Below, piece by piece: positions 33,116 to 44,969 of a DNA stretch of 64,000 bases. The stretch comes from Xanthostigma xanthostigma (lineage: Eukaryota > Arthropoda > Insecta > Raphidioptera > Raphidiidae): the NCBI GenBank assembly GCA_963575645.1, contig OY754469.1:16572001-16636000 (forward strand). Reading direction: 5' to 3'. Positions within the stretch are counted from its first letter, which is position 1; each line of letters starts with the position of its first letter. A program made the position numbers and the translations under genes. The notes under the pieces were generated by a model, which had not been told where the DNA came from, searched no databases, and was given only the letters and a program-made list of their open reading frames with translations.

Positions 33116-33266
33116 TCCAATTGTAATTTTTATCGGTAAGAAAATCTGTTTTAGGAAAAATAAAAATCGAATAAATCTAAATATATAAACGACATGCTCA
33201 CTAATTGCACAAATATCAAAACTTCTTGATCACTATCGATTGTGAAGCATTGTGGTCCGATGAAAA

Positions 33267-33523
33267 TGAAGGGTACACGGGAAGAAGGCGGTTTGTCAAA
33301 AAATGTAAATTGTGCAGGAGAGCATTTTGAAGTGTTTAAGATCGTACCATTTACTAGCTGATGCATTTCTTTCAACGCTTATAACTTTTGACCTAGCGTA
33401 TTCTTGTCTAAAATGAATACACCAACAGAAAGGTACGACTTTTGGCTACAACTTACAAGATGGCATAAAAAAATTAATTTCGAATTTTTACTGACAAATC
33501 GCCTTCTTCCCGGGTAACCTTCA
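33267..33523. mobile_element. MITE with ~33-bp inverted repeats
   Basis: Left end TGAAGGGTACACGGGAAGAA, then GGCGGTTTGTCA; the right end is its near-complement TGACAAATCGCCTTCTTCCC then GGGTAACCTTCA. 257 bp, non-coding, in Ly6 intron 1. Confidence 0.75.
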
Positions 33524-34391
33524 AATGTGCTTAACGTTCAAGAGTGGTCAGTGTATAAAGATGATCAAAATAATTGTGCTATGCCAACGCAGCGCCTAAA
33601 AACAATCGAAACAATGTTTTCGTTTAAGAACCTTGTCAATACGTTTTCTTATGACAAGTCGTTATATGACCTCTGTATATTAGGTCAGTACGGCCTATCG
33701 GGAAATCATCCGAAAAAAAAAAAACGTTTTCGGTTTTGAACAAGGAGCTGGTTTCGTATGTTGTCTTGGTTATATTGCTGAATGCTGATCAATACTGTCT
33801 GAAGTGGAATGTACATAGCTAACTAAAGCTAACGTCAGCCGACCCAGTTCTATAATATCTTCTATACACTATATTATACTATACAGAGAATTGAACCAGC
33901 GTCACTGCTGTGCCTATACATATTACATATAGACTTAGTCTATTCGAGTCCATAAAATAATAATAATGTCGCAATGGATTCCACGTACTCGTGCTTGCCT
34001 GTTCCTGCTTCCATGTCTAGCATCGAACACGCGATATTAATGTATGGGTGACGTTACGGTTTTTAACTAAAAAGTACGTAAGAGGCGACATTCAAACAGG
34101 GATAATGGTTTTCAACTATTTTTAATGCCTATCGTTGATTTTCGGTCATATGCGACTCGGTCCGTAATATAGAGCATTTTCAGAATGATAAGAATAGGGT
34201 AGACATCTGTAAATTCAATAAACTTAACACGTAGTTCAAAAAACTCTTATATGAGCTCAAAACCAGGACATAATTACCGAAAAATTCTTAATTTACTAAT
34301 GAAATTAAATAATATCTTGTTATAATTTGTTATATTTATTATTATAATTAGCTAACTACTGTATTTCAAATTGTATTACAGAATTAGTGTT
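33524..34391. other. Ly6 intron 1, nothing recognised
   Basis: No supported feature. Confidence 0.4.
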
Positions 34392-35299
34392 GATGGATTA
34401 CAATCTTTGGTGCAACAAAATTAAAGTAATATATGGAATTTTACAAGCTTTCTTTCTATCTCTATTCTCTGAGGTCTGATAAATAATAGTGTGAAATGAC
34501 GTCAGTAACATGGGCAAACGCCCACAAACAAATGTAGCGTCATAGTGTACCTTCTGTTAAGAGACAATAAACAATCACTTTTGTTAACATTCGAACTGTC
34601 ACCGCGCACGAAACCCATCTTCGATACACACATCGTGTGAAGCGAACACATAAATGCCATCATGAAACTCAGCGCCACAGCACGCTTGAAACCTAGCGGC
34701 AAAACCAGTCTCGTGTGCCTTTACGGTCTCCGTAAGGGCGCCGTCGATTGCAGTGACAGTGGACGGTAGAGATGTCGACAAAGTAACGATACGATGCGAA
34801 ACTACTCGTTACTCTAGAATACCCGAAGTAACGATCACCGATTTGAAAAGATGGATTACAATCTTTGGTGCAACAAAATTAAAGTAATATATGGAATTTT
34901 ACAAGCTTTCTTTCTATCTCTATTCTCTGAGGTCTGATAAATAATAGTGTAAAATGACGTCGGTAACATAGGCAAACAAATGTAGAGTCATAGTGCCCGT
35001 TCTGTTAAGAGACAATAAACAATCACTTTTGTTAACATTCGAACTGTCACCCCGCACGAAACCCATCTTCGATACACACATCGTGTGAAGCGAACACATA
35101 AATGCCATCATGAAATTCAGCGCCATAGCACGCTTGAAACCTAGCGGCAAAACCAGTCTCGTGTGCCTTTACGGTCTCCGTAAGGGCGCCGTCGATTGCA
35201 GTGACAGTGGACGGTAGAGATGTCGACAAAGTAACGATACGATGCGAAACTACTCGTTACTCTAGAATACCCGAAGTAACGATCACCGATTTGAAAAGT
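34392..35299. repeat. Tandem duplication of ~455 bp
   Basis: Unit 1 (34392-34849) and unit 2 (34850-35299) begin GATGGATTACAATCTTTGG and are nearly identical; unit 2 lacks a few bases around CGCCCACAAACG. Each contains an inverted copy of the GTGACAGTTCAAA repeat family and the left end of a hAT element (TAGAGATGTCGACAAAGTAA at 34767 and 35215). Confidence 0.92.
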
Positions 35300-35879
35300 A
35301 ACTTTACTTGAATGATTACTATTGATTATTGATTACTATTGATATTTGATTACTATTGATTATTGATTACTATTGATTATTGATTACTATTGATTATTTT
35401 ATTATGCGAGTATAAGGATATTCATTGAGTTCCTGCGAACCTTAAGATTTCGGAGCACTACAAAGGAGCCGCTGATACGTATAACATAAATATGCCGCCG
35501 ATATCAATAGCCCTTAGCAAAATTAATTGTGTATTATTGTATTGTTGATATGTTGATATTTCGCGGTCAGTAATCGTCTTGTGTCGATATTTATTTTATT
35601 CAGTACGTTTTTATACGCAATAATTAATTATTTGTTGGTTCAGACACTACGTACTACATTTTATGTATGTAATTTAAGTAATCAAAGTAACCAGTAGTTG
35701 AAATGATTACTTAATACCCAAGTACCTATAGTAGTAACGAATACATAAAAGTAACGATAATCGACATCACTAGTATGTAACCCTAAGTAATCAAAGTAAC
35801 GAGTAGTTGAAATTATTACTTACTACCAAAGTACCGAGTAGTAACGAATACTTAAAAGTAACGATAATAGACATCACTA
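35215..35879. mobile_element. hAT MITE, TSD GTGGACGG
   Basis: Ends TAGAGATGTC at the left and the complement of TAGTGATGTC at the right. GTGGACGG is present on both sides (35207-35214, 35880-35887). 665 bp, rich in AAGTAACGA-type subterminal repeats. 35667-35879 contains a further tandem duplication of the right end (TAATCAAAGTAACSAGTAG, twice). Confidence 0.88.
35310..35400 (+). repeat. TTGATTACTA/TTGATTA microsatellite
   Basis: About eight tandem units of GATTACTATT/GATTATT inside the hAT element. Confidence 0.85.
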
Positions 35880-35887
35880 GTGGACGG

Positions 35888-36560
35888 CTGCTGCCTGCTA
35901 CATCACGGCGTAATGTGAATGAGCCTATGAGGCCATGCTCTTCTCTTTTTCACCGTACTGTCAAAACGGTATAGTGTGAAAAAAAGCCTAATTAGTGACT
36001 TGACACATTATCAATGTACGTTTTGCTATCTTGTGACATTAAAATCTCGTGCGTTAGATAGATGCTACCACGCAATCTAAATATAGAACTTCCCAATATT
36101 ATAAATAATAATTTTTATATTGTACTCCAAGACACGTTCACGCTTGATTTTCTAACGATGAGGATGCGGTATTTAGTACTCGTTCACGTTGAGCCCACGG
36201 GTTCAGGCACGGCGGTCTAACGAGTTCGTGTTTACTTTGGCCGCCAGACGTTTACGCGTATTGAATGACGTATCATTCTCGTCGTGCTATCGTCTCGAGT
36301 GACGGGTTCAAACTCGTTGAGCTTCCCTGATGCCGCCGCACACGAATCGCGCGCTCTGCCGCTAGTTTGACGTGAACACACACAAACAATTTTACACGCT
36401 TTATATTGCCGCGAGCGCGTCACACGTGCTAGTCGCGAACTTGTCCGCTACTTCACAGAACCTGCGTTTTGTACGTGAACACTTACATATTATATACCGT
36501 TTGTTTGATATTTCGCGACCGCGCTCGTGAGTTAACGTGAACAAGCATTTTTGTACTCTT
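35888..36560. other. CpG-rich intronic block
   Basis: 36130-36560 is rich in CpG with many CACGTTCACG/GTGAACAC motifs on both strands (for example GTACGTGAACACTTAC, ACGAGTTCGTG). No protein-like frame. It may be a diverged transposon or a regulatory block of the host gene. Confidence 0.4.
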
Positions 36561-38491
36561 TACATACGGCCAGTTTAAAGGGACGGAACTCCATGTTTAA
36601 CATCGAACAAACTGCTCCGAGCGTCGCCTCTTATAGAACTTACCTACTTTTTTCTTCTACTATGTCACTAGTTTACTACAATTTATGTAATATTTAAGTA
36701 TTCAGTGACCTCGTATATAATAATGGGCGCGTAAATTTGAACTGACAAGTATGTCAAGAAATATTATAGATATTACTAACAAAAAAAAACTTACAATTGC
36801 GTAAAAAGATTATGTTAAGTTTTAACTATTTTATTTATTTAAAAGAATTCAAATACTTAATTAAATTACGTCTACTAAGTACTACTATACTATTCGAATC
36901 GGGAAAAACTAGGTATTCAATATTTTTTTTTTAATTTGTATCTACCAATTCTCAAGAAAAGTTACTTCAATGATTTATTTGATTAACGAGGGAAGGGCAG
37001 AGGGGGACAGTTGCTCCCATGAATTTTGGGAGACGTCATAAACCATTTTTAAGAATAAGAATATGCTGAAGATTCTAGAAATTTCTTTTAAAATAGATGT
37101 CTAATTTAAATTAAATAAATGCATATTTAATATTTATGTTTATTTATTTGACTACCTATAAAACATAATCTCCCGCTGGCGTTTCCCCTACACACTAATG
37201 TTTCGTGTGGGTGTCTTCGTGAAGTGTGTAGGGCAAAACAAACGCGGGGGACCCGGCTTAAGAAATTTCGGATTTGCCCACCCCTGGGCCAAAAGCTGGG
37301 TACGCCCATAAATACCTACATTAATATTTTTCAAATTTGAGAAACTAAATATTTGTTATTTATGTTGAAAGATTATATGGTTAATGTTCATAACGCTTTG
37401 TCGTTTGGTTTCTTTGTCAAAATTAATCAAGTAATACTTTTCAACATTACTTTTTCTACTAGTTTAAATCACATTGTGCAAAAAAAATCAAAATCAAGTA
37501 TTTTTTACTTAAAAGCTGCGAACATATTAAGTTATATTTATTTATGGCTGCAATAAAAGTCAAACACAATTTGTGTAATGATATTTCTCCTCCGAACAAA
37601 CGACCAGCTAATTAAACGCATTTTTATAACATAACGAGTGATAACAGCTGACATTCAATTACTGTAATGTGGTGAAGAGAGGTAATTTCCCTAGTGTCGT
37701 ATAATATATACCATGTCCCCCGACTTTATGTCAAAACTTCGGGATCAATAAACCACCCTTTTATTGGAGATTTGATTTTTGTGATTTAACGAGTTACAAA
37801 TTTAGCTGTATAATCTCATTTCGTCACGATATTTCTTTAACGTGTAAAGTAATATTAAATAATTAATTTTTGATATATGTAACATTTTAAACTAAGGTAA
37901 ACATCGCCTTTTTTACGCCGTTTATCAATAAGTTTCTAAAATAAATATTTGAAATGATTAGAACTTCTAATTTATTTCTTTTAAGTGCACACAGTTTGAA
38001 TTTTAGTATCATGTTTATAAAATTATTATTTGCATGTACTTAAAAGATTAAACTAAGCGTCTAAATTAATCAAAATTAAAATATTTATTGTAGAAAGAAT
38101 CTTTGTTCTACATATTAAAAACTGTTTTACAGCAAATTTTTTAATTCGCAAAATTCACTAAAATTGTCCAAGCAGGAGCTCAGAAATGCCATATCAACAA
38201 TCGTCTCATTTACACAATAATTTATCATGAACATTAGAAATAATCACTTTCAACATCGTAAATGATTATTATGAACCAGTTCTTTAAGAACGTTTATTAC
38301 TGAAGGTCACAATTCTGAAAACTGTTATATTTAGTATCGATTAATTATTTTCAACTAACAGTTCGAATGTAGCTGTTAGTGTTAGTGTTTCAACCAATCA
38401 TTGATTTTGCATTATATACTTCTTTTAGTGGACTTCCCAGCGTGTCTCGTCTCAGGGAATACCGGGATTTTCCCCGGTGGGCTGTCGGTCC
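36561..38491. other. Ly6 intron 1, nothing certain
   Basis: 37180-37315 resembles a transposon end (complement TATGGGCGTACCCAGCTTTT). Otherwise AT-rich without supported features. Confidence 0.4.
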
Positions 38492-38951
38492 CAGAGTTGT
38501 CAACACCTAAAAATCTTTCCCCCCAACCACAAGTTGAAATATCCCTAAAAATCCCCTAAAAAAATAATTGTTTTACTGTGAACAAATTATATATCTATCG
38601 TCTTACGATAGACCGCGCTCGGAGCAGAATAGTGAATACCGTCTTCAAAAAGGCAAACTTTGTTGAAGATAATTTAACAATAAAAAATTATTGTACTCTC
38701 AATTTTGCTATTGAAGGAGACCGAGCGCCACATGATGTTATTATAATACTTATGTTATTAGGACTGACTACTTAGTAAACAGATATTTAACAATGAGTTG
38801 GTTTTGTAATTCATCTAATGTTTGATAGAAAAATAAAAAGTTTTTTTTGTGTCCCTAAAATTACCGTAAAAATATAAAGGCCCTAAAAAAATCCCATTCT
38901 ACATTTTATCCCCCCAAATTTAGGGGAAAAACACCCAAATTGGTAACCCTG
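38492..38951. mobile_element. hAT-like element, degraded
   Basis: Left end CAGAGTTGTCAACACC, right end GGTAACCCTG, i.e. short CAG...CTG inverted ends. Flanking 8-mers GTCGGTCC and GCCGTTCC agree at six positions. Subterminal CCCTAAAAATCCC motifs recur inside. An open frame at 38578-38775 has no recognisable domain. Confidence 0.5.
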
Positions 38952-39140
38952 GCCGTTCCTCCGTGGGCTGGTCCGGTTCGGTTCACGTAGAGGCATGATG
39001 AGTTCATTTACTTTATTTCGAACACTTGTTTAACTTTTTAGGTCCCAGATCGACCCTGGGACTTCCTGTACAATTTTTTGTATTGAGGTAGGTGATCGAT
39101 AATTATACTATTATTTAAATATTGTATTGTTTTAATTCAG

Positions 39141-39338
39141 GTACGGCCAGTCATCACAACTTGCACAACATGAACGGCTACGAAAATAGTTATGGTGAAG
39201 ACAACAGCCACACGATCGGCTACAACAATGGTCCAGTGAGATATAACAACGGTTACAACGATCATAACGATGATCACAATACGAACGGTGAGCACGATAA
39301 CACCGACATGATGGTTGGACATCAGAAAAATCATCGCA
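39141..39338 (+). CDS. Ly6/uPAR-family protein, exon 2 (His/Asn/Gly/Asp/Tyr-rich cassette)
   Basis: 198 nt with an acceptor (TTTTAATTCAG|GTACGG) and donor (CGCA|GTATGT), both phase 1. It adds TASHHNLHNMNGYENS, YNNGPVRYNNGYNDHN, DDHNTNGEHDN and VGHQKNHR: a low-complexity, His/Asn/Asp/Tyr-rich segment with no hydrophobic core, placed just after the signal peptide. It has no resemblance to the Ly6 fold. Because the length is a multiple of three and both flanking introns are phase 1, skipping this exon would keep the frame. The valine/isoleucine-rich frame on the other strand here is a shadow of this exon. Confidence 0.75.
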
Positions 39339-39570
39339 GTATGTCTTATTTATATATTTAACTTATATATAATGTGTTTACCTTATATATATAAGTCAAA
39401 TAGTGCATGGACAAACATTTTTCATTCTCAAAACTATATTAGTGCAATTTGTTTGACTGGCTTTCAAATAAAAATGTACTCTCACAGTACGTGTAAATAT
39501 CTCGTGTGTGTTAAGTGTCCAGCTAGCATGTACTGAGTATAGGCCAGGCATAATAGGGTTCGAACAACAA

Positions 39571-41933
39571 AAAAATTAGTTACAGCAATCCGACATCGGG
39601 ATATTGTAGAAAAAGGTATTCTAAAAGAGGGAAAAATAAATCGAACAGTCTGCTGCTATCCGGGGTGGAATGGGGTGGCTTTTTAGGGGTTGAAATCAGT
39701 TTTTGAGATTTCTGGCTAAACGATGCATTCTATCGAAAAAAGTTAAATGTAAAAGTTGTAGATAATAAAAAGATCTACAACTTTTGTACTAACCATTTTT
39801 ACCCTAACCTCAAAATTTTACGAAAAAAATGCAAAAAACCGATTTTTTGGTTTTTAATTTTTTTTTCGAAAACAAAAAATTAATTGAGCCCAAACTTTGC
39901 CAAAAGATACCTTTTGGTATTATAAATATGTAGTAATTTTTTTGAAAGGAAATATTTTAAGGTTTTTTTAAAATTCCATTTTTTCGACAAAAAAATGAAA
40001 TTTTCAACGAAAATCCTACCTAAAACTACGCGACCTACAGAGTTCAAATTTGGCACACCTACTCGTTGTTACGTCTACTTTCAATTAGTAGTGAAAAAAA
40101 GGTACACGCAATGGAAAAAATGGCGGGAAAATTGAAAAAACCGAAGAAATGACTTTTTTGTGGTTTTTGGCATATACATCGTCGAACAATCGTTATTAAT
40201 TAATAAAATCATTATAATTTTCATGTTTAATCTTTGATTATTGTACAGAGCTACTTTTCATACGATAAAAAATTTACATACAATCATAATAATCAAACAA
40301 TAGGTAATGTAGTAGATCTACAATGATATATACGTATTTTGCAGATAAGAGTGGTTAAATCTGGAAAAGTGGTGGAACAGCTCCGATTTCAAAATTTATT
40401 TTTTTCCTTGATCCTTGACCCTCAGGAACATTCATCACCACTAACCTCCGCCTCACTCCGAAAATTGGAAAAAGTAGGGTGGTTTTAACCCTCTCAAAAG
40501 CACCCGCCAGTGAAACAGTGGAAAAACACTTTGAAAAATAAAAATTTTGTCTTAAGAAGCGGCCCTCGGAGGTTTTCGAGGTCGTTGATTACGAATCCGA
40601 GGTCTGTAATCAAGTAAGGGTAGTTTCAACCCCTCAAAACCACCCCCAGTCGTCACTGTAATGAAAAAAACAGTATAAAATAATATTTTGTCTTAAAAAT
40701 CGTCTCTCGGGGGTTTTCGAGGTCGCTGATTAGGAATTCGAGGTCTGTAATCAAGTAAGGGTAGTTTCAACTCCTCAAAACCACCCCCAGTCGTCACTGT
40801 AATGAAAAAAACAGTAAAAAATAATATTTTGTCTTAAAAATCGTCTCTCGGGGGTTTTCAAAGTCGCTGATTACCTTCACTTGATTACAGACCTCGGATT
40901 CGTAATAAGTGACCTCGAAAACCCCTGAGAGCCGATTTTTAAGACAAAATTTTTATTTTTCAAATTTTTTTTCCACTGTTTCACTTGCGGGTGCTTTTGA
41001 GAGGGTTAAAACCACCCTATTTTTTCCAATTTTCGGAGTGAGGCGGAGGTTAGTGGTGATGAATGTTCCTGAGGGTCTAAGGAATCAAGGAAAAAAAGAA
41101 TTTTTGAAATCGGAGCTGTTCCACCACTTTTCCATATTTAAACACTCTTATCTGCAAAATCCGTATATATCATTGTACATCTACTACATTACCTATTCTT
41201 TGAATATTATGATTGTATGTAAATTTTTTTATCGTATGAAAAGTAGCGCTGTACAATAATCAAAGATTAAACATGAAAATTATAATGATTTTATTAATTA
41301 ATAACGATTGTTTGACGATGTATATGCCAAAAACCACAAAAAAGTCATTTTTTCGGTTTTTTCAATTTTCCCGCCATTTTTTCCATTGCGTGTACCTTTT
41401 TTTCACTACTAATTGAAAGTAGACGTAACAACGAGAAAGTGTGCCAAATTTGAACTCTGTAGGTCGCGTAGTTTTAGGTAGGATTTTCGTTGAAAATTTC
41501 ATTTTTTTTTTCGAAAAAATGGAATTTTAAAAAAACCTTAAAATATTTCCTTTCAAAAAAATTACTACATATTTATAATACCAAAAGGTATCTTTTGGCA
41601 AAGTTTGGGCTCAATTGATTTTTTGTTTTCGAAAAAAAAAATTAAAAACCAAAAAATCGGTTTTTTGCATTTTTTTCGTAAAATTTTGAGGTTAGGGTAA
41701 AAATGGTTAGTACAAAAGTTGTAGATCTTTTTATTATCTACAACTTTTACATTTAACTTTTTTCGATAGAATGCATCGTTTAGCCAGAAATCTCAAAAAC
41801 TGATTTCAACCCCTAAAAAGCCACCCCATTCCACCCCGGATAGCAGCAGACTGTTCGATTTATTTTTCCCTCTTTTAGAATACCTTTTTCTACAATATCC
41901 CGATGTCGGATTGCTGTAACTAATTTTTATTTT
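39571..41933. mobile_element. 2.36-kb fold-back element in Ly6 intron 2
   Basis: The left arm (about 39571-40616) and right arm (about 40876-41933) are inverted copies of roughly 1.05 kb with very high identity, from ATTAGTTACAGCAATCCGAC outward to the inner GACCTCGGATTCGTAAT/ATTACGAATCCGAGGTC. The 260-bp centre is made of 141-bp tandem repeats. No transposase frame and no clear TSD. Superfamily unknown. Confidence 0.92.
40617..40875. repeat. 141-bp tandem repeat at the fold-back centre
   Basis: AGGGTAGTTTCAAC recurs at 40617 and 40758 (period 141), with CCACCCCCAGTCGTCACTGT in each. The unit also resembles the inner end of the left arm, so it probably arose by duplicating the arm end. Confidence 0.8.
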
Positions 41934-43478
41934 TTTTTTCAATTTTCTCTGCTATTTTTACTGGTCTAGTACTCTCATAGAATGTGTAAACAGTGTTTTA
42001 CTGTGTGTGCATAGTTCAGTGAAATACCTGACGTGCGCGCACTAGCTTTGCTGCGCATGATAGACGTATATCCGCTTGGTTTTTCGTCACGTACATTTTC
42101 AGCGATAAAATAATATTTTGGAGGAAGGTCGATTTTGGATGTTTACACAACAATAAAATATGTTTCTTTTCGTTATACGAGTCCAATATTTGTTAAAAGC
42201 TAGAAAGAAAATAAAACCATATCAAGGTCCCTCCTTTATAGTTTCGTTTATTAGAATTGATTATTCTTTACTAATTATATGAAGTGAGTTTATAAAAACG
42301 GACACCGTTGTTGGAGAGACTTCAAGGTAATAAGATGCACAAAGTCTATTTAATAAGAACCGTAATCAAACTAAGGAGAAAAAAACGAAACTGGAACTGG
42401 TAATATATAGGAATTAAAATATTCTTTTAAAATTTATGAATACGCAAGTTTTGAGAATAGTCAATTACTTTCTGTACAGTGCAAGTTTGCATAAACGGTG
42501 ATAAAGTGGTTGCCAACTATTCAACAAGTGAAAATTACATTCAATTTAAAAAACGTATTAAAGAATAATTTTTTTTAAGTTCGTAGTCGTACACTAGTTT
42601 CATCAAATGCAATATTTTGTCGGCATTTTTTTGATGTGCACCCAAGAGCGTAGATATTTTCTGAGGGGGGGGGGGTAAAGTTTTATTAATATCACACAAG
42701 AATACTCACGAAGAAAGGTGTCAAGCAAAATATGATTTCCCAAACTAATTTTACACATGCCCTTTTCAAAAAGTTTAAAGTATTTCTAAATTTTAATTTT
42801 TAGCCAGGTATTCGTAATATTTTCAGTTTTATTTTTTTATTATTATAATCCTGTGGAGGGGGCGTAATTACCCCCTTTACTTCCCCCGTATCTACGTCTT
42901 TGTGTGCACCTGTACACACCTGTACCGGTGCCTGACATTGAAACTTCTGCTAGAGTTACTCAATGCGATGTCACGGAAGTGATGTAAAGCTCCGCTGTTA
43001 GGGACCGCCCATAAAATACGTATACGCAAAAGGGGAGTGCAAAAGAAAATCGCCTCTCATATAAAGCTAGCCTAACGTGTCGATTTGTGATGAGAAGGGA
43101 GGAAAGGATCCAAACAAATGTACCTAACGTGTCGCGTATTAACACAAAATACTATATTTGTGTAATTGTTACAAATAACCATAAAAATCATCGTTCATGG
43201 AAAGGGGGGCAGACCGATTTGGTGACGTATTATTAGGTAGGGGGTTGACAAAAATGTGATACAGCGGGACAAGGAGGGAGGGTGGAATAAAAAACGCGTG
43301 AATTCCGAGTGACGTTTTTTTATGGATGACCCCTTAACACTCATTGGTAATGTGAGGTACAGTAAAAATAATATATAGCTGTCACCGTATTCGAGTCTGA
43401 ATGTTTACACATCCCTTGAGAGTACAGAGGACTCACTGTTGTTTGCTTTTATTTTCAATGTATCGTAAATTTATCCAG
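41934..43478. other. Remainder of Ly6 intron 2
   Basis: 42636-42909 is the reverse copy of the 19.5-kb MITE, bounded by GTGCAC and CGTAGATA inverted ends. 43195-43340 is G-rich (GGGGGGCAG, AGGGAGGGTGG) and may be a transposon end. Otherwise nothing recognised. Confidence 0.5.
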
Positions 43479-43706
43479 ATAATGGCCACCACCGTCACGA
43501 TCACCACAACGCTCGTCAACACTACGCTGGTCCCACTAGGACCATTTCGTGCTACAAATGCAACAGCGAGTTCGACCCAAGGTGCGGTGATCCGTTTGAT
43601 CCGTACACAATAGGCATCGTCAACTGTTCAATGAGACCGCCGCCACCTCACTTCACCGATCCCGAAGACATGGAACCGAAACTATGCAGGAAAACTGTAC
43701 AGAAAG
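43479..43706 (+). CDS. Ly6/uPAR-family protein, exon 3 (N-terminal half of three-finger domain)
   Basis: Begins after AAATTTATCCAG. The split codon becomes Asn, then NGHHRHDHHNARQHYAGP continues the His-rich linker. The Ly6 domain then starts with the diagnostic ISCYKCNSEFDPRCGDPFDP, followed by IGIVNCSMRPPPPHF and EPKLCRKTVQK. Five of the ten domain cysteines lie here. VNCS is a possible N-glycosylation sequon. Donor AAAG|GTAACG, phase 1. The spacing CxxC...C and the FDPRCGDPFD text are typical of the insect Ly6 family; I do not assign a Drosophila orthologue. Confidence 0.88.
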
Positions 43707-44969
43707 GTAACGCTTCATTCCGTTTCTTAAACGAGATTTTATAACATCGGAATTAACTCTAAAACGGAATTTTTGGCTACCTTAAAAAAAAACATCCGGC
43801 CAAGTGCGTGATAGCCACACGCATGCGATAGGGTTCCGTTGTGTTCATAAGACGTGTTTATTAGCCAATTATTAATCGCATTCGTTGGTTGACAAATATC
43901 ATACCCTAACCTAGAAGCGCATCGTTGCGACATGTTGATACTGTTTCGGAGATTATTAATTTAAAAAAGTCGAGTATCCGTTAGTTATTATTTGCACTAT
44001 TAAAATCACTTTGAGGCCTTCCTAAAAAACCAAAATTTTGGCATGTACAATGACATCGAACGGTATTTTTTTGAACGTTGATATAGGCTTTTTTTTAACG
44101 GGAGTCGGCTTGTCACCGGGAACGCCGCAGCCCCTAGGGCTTATTGTGCTATCTCTCAATCTCTTATATAACTCGATTCGGTATCCTCGTTCCTTGCACT
44201 AGCTTGTGCAGTCCGTGGACTGGCTGATTGATATAATCTTCTGGACTCATTGATATAGGTTTACATAAATATTTAATTTTCGCCACATATCACAGTTAAC
44301 CGAACAATAACAACAAGGAAATGAAGAATTTGCTTTACAAAGTGTTTCGAATTAAGATATTTAAAAAAAATATACAAACAGTCTTAAATTAACAATGATG
44401 CACAAAACCAAAAAAGTATATTATTCCGAAAGTTGACGCATTCAAAACATCAATGCAAGTTTCGCTACACATGTTAGCATCGTCTGAAACACGATCAGCT
44501 TTAAAAAAAAGTGCGCATCATATGTGTATTAAGACAGAACGACCACAGGGATACGTAATTTCAATATGGTCGTTACATGAGCGGACACCCTGTATAGATA
44601 TAATAATATAGAAATAGCATTTTGCTTTGCTGGCCTGGTGCCCACAATCGATACCCGGTTAAGGCACGAAATCATAAAAGTGATAAATATAACATAGATA
44701 GAGTTTGTTAAACGAGGCAGCCGTCTAACAACGTATCGGCTTATGTATATATTCAATTTTTTTACTGCATTTTCTTCGCGATGCCAACATTGCCAACTCC
44801 TAATAAAAATAATAAATTCAAACTGTCACCAATCAGCAACTAACCGTTGCAGTGTTACAATATTCAAGCTTGCACCTCCACCACTTATGTTACCCGTCCT
44901 TTCCACCACATACATCGTCTGAACGGAATAACTTATACATACATAATAAAAAATATTTTTAACAAAAAA
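43707..44969. other. Ly6 intron 3, first part
   Basis: 43790-43840 (CCGGCCAAGTGCGTGATAGC, TAGGGTTCCG) is a partial copy of the 12.1-kb repeat. 44095-44245 is the uninterrupted copy of the repeat that a hAT element entered at 20.9 kb. No other feature supported. Confidence 0.5.

Noticed and set aside
34502-35229. Paired similar minus-strand frames (MPLGFKRA..., MSTSLPSTV...)
   Set aside because: They look like a gene duplication but are the same non-coding repeat present twice through the tandem duplication.
39137-39334. Val/Ile-rich minus-strand frame
   Set aside because: Shadow of Ly6 exon 2 on the opposite strand.
40909-41259. 116-codon frame in the fold-back right arm
   Set aside because: Part of the non-coding inverted repeat; the left arm copy is not open in the matching frame, so no protein constraint is seen.
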